Shown here in pieces: positions 20,601 through 30,600 of a stretch of DNA of 64,000 nt (the first letter of the stretch is position 1; each line of letters begins with the position of its first letter). The notes under the pieces are model-generated. The model made no database searches. It had not been told where the DNA came from and saw only the letters and a program-made list of their open reading frames with translations. The translations under genes were made by a program, and so were the position numbers. The stretch lies in contig OZ025281.1 in NCBI GenBank assembly GCA_964019165.1, forward strand, positions 3,228,740 through 3,292,739, in the 5' to 3' direction. This DNA comes from Mastigias papua (taxonomy: Eukaryota; Cnidaria; Scyphozoa; Rhizostomeae; Mastigiidae).

Positions 20601-23600
20601 ATGAGAGACTTCTTTCATGTATAAAGAGACAACAGTTTTCCGGTAAGTACGACGTTGCTTTTCAAGCAGACCAGCTGACTAGCTTCTCTACTCATTTAAA
20701 CAAGTTTATGAATATTGAAATAATGAAATTCATCCGCCTGTAGTATCATTTCCTTCCTCAAAGGTAGAAGAGCTGTTTATCAAGGTTAAGCTAGAGGTAA
20801 ACAACAGGAGTGCAGCGATATGGTAATGACGTACACCTCTGCTTAAAAGTCACGGTGTAAGCGGTTCGAACCTTACCACGATACGCTTTCAAAACAGCGT
20901 AATAGCTCTTTCAGAACTAGTGACTAACTCGAAAATGACTTAGGTAGCAGACAGGCAAGTTAGAGCAATGCTTTAAGCAACTCTAGCAGTAAGACAACTT
21001 CGGCTGACAGTCGAAGAGTAAACAATAGCCTACCATTAAGATGGAATGCCACAGAACAAATAACATTATGTTACTTACTCGCCTGCATACCTTCTCGCTT
21101 ACTTACTTACTACAGTCTGGCAATTCATTGAAGGACGCCAGAGTTTAGCCATACATTGTCAGTACTTATTCAGATATAAAGGGCCATCTTATTGACACAA
21201 GTCTATTGACCTGGAAGATATATAATAATATTGCAATTCCTTTATTTATGGTTGGCTTTTCTTCTAGCTAAATAACAATGCTTAAATAATACCTTACACT
21301 GGGCACTCTCTCTCTCTCCAAAGTCTGTTACGAAACTGACACAGTTGAACCCATAGTACAGGTGAAATGCTCTAAAATTACCCTTTATAATAATATGCTA
21401 TACATTCATGGGCGAGTGGACCAGTGGTTAGAGCGCTTGACTGCTATGCGGAAGTTTGAGGCAAACCATTGGCTGTTCGAGGCGAACCTTTGGACCATAG
21501 TTGGGATTCTCGCTCACTGTCTACCCAGCAGCAAATTGGCACGGCAATACACGAGAGTTAAGGCAGAAAGGAAAGGAACGTGCGACCCTATCTCACTATG
21601 CCGATGGCCAGGGATAAGTGTCCTCTATAACAGGTACTCCTTCTAAGTAACAGGAATAAAAATAGCGAGCATGCCAACTATGATCCGAGGGTTCGGCTCG
21701 AACCATCGATGTTTTGCTCAGCAGTCAAGAGCTCTAACCACTTGGCTACTCGCCAATGAGAATGGCTAGTTGCAAACATTGAGTTGCAGAGTGCCCTTCG
21801 TACACCAAGGGCTACAATGTGTCATTCCAGAAGTTGCACGATGAGTCATTTCTGATACCTAGTACAACTCCCTTTATCGCGATCATCAACTATGGATACA
21901 TTAAATGTAAAGTGGTGTGTGCACACAGTAAGGAGAGTAACAGTTACTTTCAAACAAGATACACCGGAAATGAAATTGACTTAGAAGTGCACAGCAATGT
22001 ATACAGCGGCTCGAGAAGACAAAAAATATGTGAAAATATTAATGATAAGATTCATAAGCCTGGTTAATTCGAACTCCTGCAACAGTGAGCGTAAATTACC
22101 AATTATCTCTCTCTTAGAGTCTCGCCAAGGAAGGTTATGGTCGAGTAAAGGGACAGAAGGTCCAAGTCATTTAAGCCGAGAAGAACTTTGCAAGCAAGAT
22201 AGCTCATCTTCCACGGATACGCAGAGCACAATACGCACTCAGAGTGCAGTGATGAGACCAAGAAGAGATCGAAGGACTGCAGTACAGAACCTAAAGGTGT
22301 CTTCTCTGGAAACTGAAACAATGAGTCAAGACAGTGGCTACCATGGATGCCTCAGACAAAAGAGTTTAGAGAAAGAGTCTCAAAAGAGATGTAAGTATTC
22401 TATAGTCAAAGGATTCGAGGGAGCAAGATGTTCCAAAAGTTAGATAATTTGGCTCGATATATAGATTCTGTGATGAACTCTTACAAAAGAGAAAGTTGCT
22501 GACATTGGAGAATACTTGGGATGATATTGGGATCTTTTAGCTTCATCCTAGACTCCTATGGTCTAGTTGCCTCGTCCCCCCCCTCCCCCCCCCACCACAA
22601 GAATATCCTAACGTTCACTACTATTTGCAAAAAATTGCGCAATTTGATAAAAAGATCTGGCGAAGAGTTAAGGGAGGCGGTAAATGATACCAAGCAAAAG
22701 CAGAAGTGATCTTTTACACTGTATGTAAGAGCTAGAGTGAAGATCATCTGAAATGGTAAATACAATATCATGTCTAGGATGCCATTCTAATAAAGGACAA
22801 CGAAGATTGCAAACTAATGCTCCATTGCATTGCTCCGTTTTAAAACTTATCCGTTTAGTAGAAATCTGTCACCCGCTGACACTGCTCTGTTTTGTACAAA
22901 AACAGGGATAAAAATACCCGTTTTTATGCGCTCATAAAAGCGGAGGAAAAATATCCTTTTCTGTAAATATCCGCTTTGAAGAGAATTCTTGAAAACCTCC
23001 ATTTTTGTGCATTTGTGTGCAGAGTGGTGCGAACGGTGTCACAAAAATGGATACTTTCTCTCCGATTTTGTACAAAAACGGAGGAGCAGCGTGAATAGGA
23101 CAGTACCAAATATATGTACAGATAAACCTAACACAGACAATGAAAGATACCATTTTAGAAAATAAAACACGTCTTTGCATATTTGATTTGATTTGATTGA
23201 TTGATTTGATTGATTTGATTTGATTGATTGATTTGAGTAAATATATATGTACACACTTGATATAGAAAAAGTCTGTTGGTACTATAGAATTTCACTATAG
23301 CTAGAAAAGCCGAAACATCGTTTAAGCATACATACTGAAAGCTTTTTTCGTGCGACACTCGTCAGAGTACGAAACGTCGGATAACGACCGACAGGTGAAC
23401 TAAAATATTTAGCCAGATGAGGTACACGTGATATAATGAATAATGCATCTATTTTGCCCTGTGATTGGCCAATTAGCAACTATTCACCATTGTTTACTTG
23501 CAAAGTTCAAGAGAACAAAAACAGTTCATTTTCTCACTTGGACTCTTCAAGTAAACAATGGTGAATACGTGCTAATTGGCCAATCATAGGGCCAAATAGA

Positions 23601-23839
23601 CGCATTATTCATCATATCACGTGTACCCGCGTCTGGCTATATATTTCGGTTCACCTTTCGGTCGTTATCCGACGTTTCATACTCTGATGAGTCTGGGACG
23701 AAAAAAGCTTTCCTGTATGCTAAAAGAATGTTTCCGCTTTTTCGTGCTATAGTAATTTCTAAATCTTAATAATATGTCCTTTCTTTTAGTATTGGCTGCG
23801 TTACCTAAATGGAATACACAAGAAGAAGAGGCAGTGTAG
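17615..23839 (+). CDS. AbfB beta-trefoil plus tandem Tudor-like domain protein
   Basis: Six exons: 17609-17885, 18668-18856, 19490-19837, 20517-20642, 22118-22390 and 23790-23839 (TAG). All internal junctions are phase 1, and every join keeps the frame. From the ATG at 17615 the protein has 418 residues. Residues ~46-150 form an AbfB-like (CBM42-type) trefoil: RFRIVAAKTGQPDGISFE, then SYFNKDSTF, FESVSKPSYFVRL and TFKEDASF. Residues ~158-207 and ~214-265 are two Tudor-like barrels; the second has GARVISQWFDREFLYPGII and YEVQFDDGDKGR. Residues 270-418 are a charged Ser/Arg tail ending QEEEAV. There is no signal peptide, so an intracellular adaptor is inferred. AbfB domains bind arabinose side chains in microbial enzymes, but no catalytic domain is present and the ligand is unknown. 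Upstream exons (perhaps 2523-2780 and 7394-7654) may extend the N terminus, since the 17609 acceptor is phase 0. The introns are full of repeats. Confidence 0.8.
18990..19385. repeat. Degenerate short-unit repeat in intron 2 of the AbfB-Tudor gene
   Basis: Words such as taatgtgacg, aacgtaatg and aatatgatg recur many times without a fixed period. It looks like an old pentanucleotide-type satellite. Confidence 0.7.
20120..20410. repeat. Degenerate (ATAAT)n / (AATAT)n repeat in intron 3 of the AbfB-Tudor gene
   Basis: Runs of taatataa, cataatata and similar fill the interval. There is no coding content. Confidence 0.8.
20825..21020 (+). repeat. SINE-like family D (copy 1)
   Basis: A B-box-like gcggttcgaaccttacc is followed by a body with ttcaaaacagcgtaatagct and caggcaagttagagcaatgc. 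The same body occurs at 48975-49165. It lies in intron 4 of the AbfB-Tudor gene. Confidence 0.6.
21409..21755. mobile_element. Inverted pair of tRNA-like sequences (foldback)
   Basis: The left end ggcgagtggaccagtggtta, followed by gagcgcttgactgct, and the complement of the right end (ggcgagtagccaagtggtta, gagctcttgactgct) are the same tRNA Ser/Leu-like head facing outward. A ggttcgagcc B box is still clear in the right arm. The 220-bp centre is unmatched. It lies in intron 4 of the AbfB-Tudor gene. Confidence 0.6.
23184..23240. repeat. (TTGAT)n / (TTTGAT)n microsatellite
   Basis: Alternating tttgat and tgatt units over about 55 bases in the last intron of the AbfB-Tudor gene. Confidence 0.9.
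23286..23760. mobile_element. 475-bp foldback element, nearly full-length inverted repeat
   Basis: The left arm (~23286-23505) and the right arm (~23535-23760) are complementary along most of their length. Paired words include agcttttttcgt, gtcggataacgaccg, atgaataatgc and attggccaattagca; the centre is about 23520. It ends only 29 bases before the last coding exon (23790). No transposase is present. A diverged half copy lies at 16930-17275. Confidence 0.8.
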
Positions 23840-24591
23840 GATCGATCCTTTCGGGGTTATCCAGAAAGCACGTACGTCAAAAACATGACATTCTGACCAG
23901 CCCCACCAATCCTGCACGCGCGAATACGCTTTTGGCTTAACTGTACGAGCATACCCAGTCTTCTATCACCTTTGTTGAATAATGGTCCCCATTTCTAGCA
24001 ACAGCTTTTCACAAAATGAGCAAAAAATGCGTCGAGTTTTCACTTTTACTAAGGTAGTTGCTGCAATGTTTTCAATTTGTGCCATTTGGTGTGCATTTTC
24101 CTTCAGATTGCACGTAGGGTAGGCCCATTAACAGAGCACGCCATCATAGGCATGCCTTGCTATTTATTAACACATCCATCTGGTACGAGTGAGTTGGCTC
24201 TCTACTTTACACACCCACCAACCCACAGAGCGTACGTGGTTTCTGGACGACCTCTGTCTATCAAACCAGTGGAAAATGCAGAGGCCTTATGCCGCCCTCT
24301 GTAATCGAAATATGATGACATTTGCCTGTAGTGTAAAAACTTCTTTCCGCTTAGATTGTAGCTGTATTGATAGAGAAACATTTTTAGAAATTGTAAGTAA
24401 AATCGCCTGCAGTATATTTACGTACGCTTGTATATGCTACTTGAACGCTATAGCCATGTCAAGCGCACATTATAATGACACTGTGTGTTGAACATTGAGG
24501 TGCTGGGTCAAAGAGCAAAGTTACAATGAACACTCAGGACGCTCGTGTATTGGGATCTCAACAGAAATGATAGTTACAGTAAGCTTGTTAG

Positions 24592-25275
24592 CATTTCCAC
24601 TTGCAAACTTGAAGAGTCTGCATTCACGAAGTCATCAACATATATCAAGAAGACATCATGGTTAGGTAGTTTACTTCCAGATCATACTACTTCAAGTAGG
24701 TATCACGAAACCTGTAGCGTGAGTCATTTGAGTGTCTATAGAATTCGATTGCTATAATTCTTGCTAAACTAGGCTGGACAGAGAACCCAAGACAAAAGGA
24801 CTATATGACAATTGAATATATTACTTTGGGCTCTTTTTCTTTTAATATCCTAGAATAATAATTGATTTTTGTTAATTTTTGTAAGTAATCAATCAATAAT
24901 TTTCTGTTAATAGTAACCTGTTGCATCATTTTTCTCCAAACTTCAATAAATCCTTTGTAGAGTGAAAATACGAGATGATGAATGACCTGAAAAGGGCTCG
25001 AACTCGCAATTGTCAACATCAGAGAGTTTACAACTTTGCTACGCAGATCAGTACGAAGACTTCGTGATTTCAGGTCACGTGGTGAATCACGTGGTGGAAG
25101 GCTTCCTAATTTCAGGTCACGTGGTGAATCACGTGGTGACAGTCCGTCATTTACTAAACCCAGTACGCCACAAGACTACGAGACTCCCCGCCAAAACCTA
25201 AATACTGACATGGCTAACTACGACCAACTTCGAGATATTTTAGCGAGAGCAAATGCTGCCACATCATGCTTTTAG
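24592..25275 (+). CDS. 3'-terminal exons of an RS-rich protein (24592-24699; 25047-25275)
   Basis: The last exon follows an acceptor gctacgcag, enters in phase 2 and reads SVRRLRDFRSRGESRGG, RLPNFRSRGESRGD, then a Pro/Thr-rich stretch and DMANYDQLRDILARANAATSCF before TAG at 25273-25275. The 14-residue FRSRGESRG unit is tandemly duplicated. The upstream exon ends TTCAAGTAG|gtatca in phase 2, so the join gives SSR|SVRRLRD. It reads CKLEESAFTKSSTYIKKTSW and onward. Its 5' border is uncertain (24592, 24580 or 24536 all fit). Earlier exons are unknown; a possible one starts at 24108 after ccttcag. It could be an alternative 3' end of the AbfB-Tudor gene, but no phase-correct link was found. Function unknown; RS/RG repeats suggest RNA or phosphorylation-linked contacts. 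Confidence 0.5.
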
Positions 25276-27120
25276 GCACACGATATTCGCTTGCACTGAC
25301 CTTCTTTTCGCCACTTTGCATCTCATCTCTGAAACTCCATAAAGGTTGCTCTATTTCTACCTGTGCGCTCATCATAGCATATTTACAAACCGTGGATTTC
25401 TGTGGGGTTGCTCTAAAAGAAAACAAAAAAATGAACAGTTTCGAAATTACCCAAGAAGAACAATGTACTACTTAGTATATAGAAACTTATATTTGTGCAC
25501 AGTCAATCATCTGTGCCCTCAACGGATTTTCTTCATTACTTGTAGCATATCCATTACTTGAAAATACATCCACTACTTGAAGAACAATTGAGCTACTTTT
25601 CCAATCTGCCTATAGGCAATGAACATTTCAAGCCGAAATCTCCAAGATACCTTGTTGGAAATACGCATATGCTGGTTTGTGATTCATTATCTGCAATGCC
25701 AGAGCGTTAAGCAACTAACAGTCAACTTCATCCAATCGCAGCTTTACACACAACCTTTTCAATTGAATTCACTTATAGCTTGCAAAGAGATTCAATTCCT
25801 CTCGCACGGACAAAAAGCTTCTTTGGTTGAAAGATTCCAGTCTTGCTAGTCACTAAAGCTATACCGTCATTTTGCTTGATATCATCGAATAGTTTCTATT
25901 TACTAAAAAACAAAATACTAGCTATTACAAAAACCTCAATCACTAAACAAAAGCGTCCATAATTCTTTTCAGAAGCTATGTCAACGAATTAAAACTCAGT
26001 TTTGACACCGAGCCTTTGCCGCTATGTCATATCAGCCTCTATTTGAGCATGCAAGGCGAGATCAGCCTCTGCTTGAGCCTAAAAAGCAAAATTAATGACA
26101 TATTCTCCGAGTTCTGAAGCCTATACTACAGCCAATCGATGCTCCACAAGGAGCATTTAGACGCATCCCCTTGAACCTGCAGTCTAATTTAACAAAAAGA
26201 ATCAAGCTGTTGCTAGGTAACTAACTAATGGAGCGTATCCGATTTTTGATGCATGAGTAAAGATCACCCGGTGGTATAACGCAGTGAAAAGCAAGAAAAT
26301 CCAAAGAAAATACATTTAACATATTTCATACTTTATGAAGAAGTTTTTCCGCGTAGAATGCAAATGTAATATCTTTATGGAACTTATGCGTGATTTATAA
26401 ATTGAAGGTAAGTAACAAGATATTTTTTGTCTAATATTTGTCGGAGTTAATATTGCCTTCCCGAATATTGTAAGCGTTAGATAAGAAGTAAACAAGAACG
26501 GAAAATGATTTCTCATTAGCATCAAAGGAATTTCATTACCTTCGTCTAAACCGAACATCTGTCGATAGTTGTCTTTTGATTGACATTAAGAAAATTCTGG
26601 TCCACTTTCAATGATATCAAATAAAGGTTTTTATGTGTTTGTTCCGTTCTTGATCTCGTGACTTCACCTCCAGAAATAAGTCTACGACGAACATTAAAAT
26701 AGATATAGCCCAGGCCATTGCATCCTTTAGAGCTAAATTCACAAAATGCATTGTGGATTTCTCTTTGAGGCTATTAAAAATTCAAAAAGAATATCTCTTT
26801 TCCTGCCCATAAGTAAGGAGAAGATGCGATGGATTTCTGTAATGATAAACAATATGCCCTTCATACTGGTTTGATTGGTTATTAAGACTATTGCTTTATG
26901 ATTGTAATCTTGCATAATGGAAATTTATTGCCAAGGATGTACTTTGATTACATCATAAAATTAGGCAAACCTAAAGATGCATGTTTCGTGAGATGTCAAA
27001 AGCAAAATGCAACTTAGGCCTAATAGTGTAAGGCTGGTGACATCCTAAGGTGAACAAGACCGAACCTAAATACTGTTACTTAAGTTTAATTCCTGACAGA
27101 GCCGTGTGAAAACATGCCAC
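25276..27120. other. Intergenic, no feature recognised
   Basis: AT-rich sequence with scattered short open frames on both strands. None has convincing composition or splice sites. A short direct repeat (gcgagatcagcctctg / tcatatcagcctctat) occurs near 26025-26080. Confidence 0.5.
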
Positions 27121-27124
27121 ATTA

Positions 27125-27525
27125 GCCAATATCAAATAAAATATCGGCCAATATGCAATCATCGACGGTGCTTCATCATAGCTCAATATACAATGATCAG
27201 CATAGCCTAAAAGGAGCACAATATGCAATTATAAACGTAGCCTAAATAATCCTCAATACACAATCATCAAGGTAGCTCAAATATAGCCCAATATATAATC
27301 CTCAACACAACTTCATCGGCGCCCAATATATAATTATGAAAGTGGTTCAAGCTTAGCTCAATATGGAATTATCAGCGTAGGTCAAACATGCTCCAATATA
27401 CACACATCAATGTAACTTCCTCATAGCCCAACCTATAATTACCAACCTAATTCAAACAGCTTAATATGCAGTCATCTGGCAAGCCCAAATATGGCCCAAT
27501 ATACAATCATCAACGTAGCTTGTTG
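27125..27525. repeat. ~35-bp minisatellite, about 11 degenerate units
   Basis: Units begin caatata(c/t)aatcatca and end near cgtagctcaaa.atagcc. Six or more consecutive spacings are 34-36 bases; the first units are slightly longer. The array ends about 90 bases before the start codon of the collagen-like gene, so it lies in that gene's promoter or 5' leader. Confidence 0.75.
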
Positions 27526-27613
27526 CATCTGGCACTAATTTCCAAGTACGCTGTCTGACTTCAGGTCTCACGTCATACAATTCTGTCGATTCAGGCTAGT
27601 GCTACTCAGAAAA

Positions 27614-30600
27614 ATGAAGTTGGCTGTAATACTAATATGTACTACGTTAATTGGAATTCTCACTGCGAAACATCATAAGAAAATTCATCGTCATCACCAC
27701 CATCATAACCATTCAGAAAGTATACACGATGGGATTGCGAAATGGCACACAAAAAGGCACGGAAAGGTAGGCACTCACTTACTACTAACCCATTCAATCC
27801 ATCAATTGCATGAGAGTTTTATGAGAAGAAACAAGCAACATACGATCTTAGAAAAAGAACCTCACAAACTTCCAAAAGCAAATACAACATAACAAGTTTA
27901 TGGTATCAAGCTATCCTTCTGTTGTTTCCGTTGATTTTTCTGCTTCTTTTTTCTTTCTGTTGTTTCTATTCTTTCATCGCATATTTATTGCTGTTTATTG
28001 TTATTTTTGTGTTAGATAAAATGCTTAAATGTCGGTGTCATCCAAAGTGGGGACACGATAACAATATGTCATTTCCTACTTTGGATGGCAAAACAGAATT
28101 CAACCGTTGTCGTTTGTGGTAGCATGTATATTGCCAACTTCAAATAAACGTATAATATTATACAAAAAGCTCATGCAAAAATTTGCTCGGGTAGATGTTG
28201 TCAAAAATTCATTCTTTTATTGTGTAATACCGAAATGGAATAGTCTACCAGAACATATAATCAATCAAACAAATTCAGATACCTTTTTTGACTTATGCAA
28301 AACGCACTTCTCAGAGAATTAATACTTGTGTTTATTGTTAAGTGTATACATTTGTATCGACAAGTTTGTCGTTAAATGTTTTTCAATGATGATGATGATG
28401 ATGATATTCATCTTTTAATGGTAAAAAAATAACACAGCAAGAAGTAGCATCTTTATCAAAGAGGGTAAAATTTCTTTGGAATACCCTTGATGATGAATTG
28501 AATAATAGAATATTATACGTTTACTTGAAGTTGGCAAAAAGTATAGTTACTTAACTAATACAAAACTGACAATAGCGCGTGTTTAAGACAAAATAAAACA
28601 CATAGCTGGTGAACAGTATACGTGTAGAATATGCATATAATTAGATACTTAGAAAACTATTTCACTTCTTTTTTCGTTTTTATCTATGTTTGGTTACTTG
28701 TATATGTTAAATTGGTCTTGATCAGTATTTTTGATACTATCCTAGTTATATATGAATAAATGATGAATATATGAATGTAAATCTAACACAAAAAAGATAT
28801 TTTACAAACAAAAGCCACAGGTTTTACATCCAAATGTTTCAAAAGAGCATAGGCAAATTACTTTTCTATAACTCCTGCATATCAACAAATAGTTATATTC
28901 TATTTGCTGACTGAAAAGCTATGTCACACACTGAAAGGAATGGTCTTCAAAAAGTTATCATCGATATTTTCCATTGCAGAATACTCAGAAGATCAAGAAA
29001 TTCAATATTGAAGCTGCTCCACAAAGTATTGTATGTATAAAATTAAGGGTGGTTGAAAGCATCATTAATATGACATCATTAGTACCCAGTCCAATCTACA
29101 TTCATGATAACTGCGCAGTTTCTTTCTTAATATTAGCAAGGCATTTTTCTGATTTATGCCGAGAAATAAGTTTTTAATAAGAAACAAGTCAATAAGAAAC
29201 GATAAAATGTAAGAAAAAGTTAAGAAACGCAAGCTGGATGAACTCCAGAAGGGAATTTGTGATCTCCATTATGTAAGATAGCTCAATAGCAAAGGAAGCA
29301 TACGAAGCTCTCTCATATTAATGTTTCACGGGGCTTGAACATTACATTCCTTGTCTAAGTACTCTAATTACTGCATCTAAGTCATTACCCAAATAATGAT
29401 ACTTGTGAGGAGACACCAGTTCAAATCTGGACTTCCCAATTAAAACAAAATCAAATTTTATCAACTACTAGACAATTATTCTATTTCGTATTTGATATGG
29501 CTACTATTGAAGAATTTGCTACTCAAACTATATGAGTCAGTATATGGAGCAAATGTAACATTCACACTCTTCTGCATATGGCTGTACAGTAACTTCTTGA
29601 TATTTTTGACACCTATTCCCCCCTGCAAATCGTAGCCTCTTTCATTTATGGTCATTTCTCAACTATTTGTGCAAACTTTTCCTATAGCTAAACAGCTAGT
29701 AATATCCAAGGGAAATTTCTTTCAGGAGGGTAACGCAAGAGACACTTAAGCTAGCTACAACAATTGCCTGCCACACTTTGCCGTACTTTCTACCGCTTTC
29801 TAAACCGTTCCAGTTATCACCCATGAAGTTTCAAATAGCTAATAAAATATCATTACCTCCTTAACAACTGCTGTTGTTAGATGACGTATAGATAAAGATC
29901 TAAGTACATAGCATGATTAATTTTTCTGGTAACTCTGCTAAAAAAGTGTTGGAAGACATAGGCATCAATTCCTGATGCTTTATCAACAGCTTGGTGATGC
30001 TATGCAGATCAAGATGAAAGGTCGTGACGGCGTGGATGGAAAAGATGGACCATGTGTAAGTAACCAAAATATTCATTATATGTCCTTTGATAGACAATAT
30101 TGACTAATGAATGACATTACCAGTAGTATTTAATGACACTGGAAACAATATCAAAATAAACAAAATATAATCATACAATCATATCAAGATATATTAATTT
30201 GCATCCCAACAGCTATGATTTCCTTTTGACCTTGCTCCAGTTTTTCTCACTACACCCTTACTTTTCGACAGTTGACAAGGCTAAGCTAAGAGATAACTAA
30301 CTGCAAAGCTGCAAGTAGGTCTAAACTAAACGCAGAGATAAACAAAACTGAATGATTCTTGGTACAAGATCTAACCCTGAACCCTGGGTCAGACAAAAAT
30401 GACAAAAGTAATACTCGTTTTCCTTAAGGTTTATTTCTCAATCCTGTCCGTAATAGAGATGCAATATCTATAAATGAATCGTTCCTGTCAAAGGAAGTTG
30501 GTTTAGCATCAAGTCTAGCTCCTCGCATCTTTGTATCGCAGATCAAAAATGATTCTGCCAATAATTCTTATACAAGAGATGTAGGCAAATGAAGCACGAA

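Noticed and set aside
24108..24181. Possible exon after ccttcag (IARRVGPLTEHAIIG...)
   Set aside because: The donor gtacga is weak and no phase-correct link to 23839 or 24592 could be established.
29405..29445. B-box-like accagttcaaatctgg
   Set aside because: No acceptable A box or stems nearby; too weak to call a tRNA or SINE.
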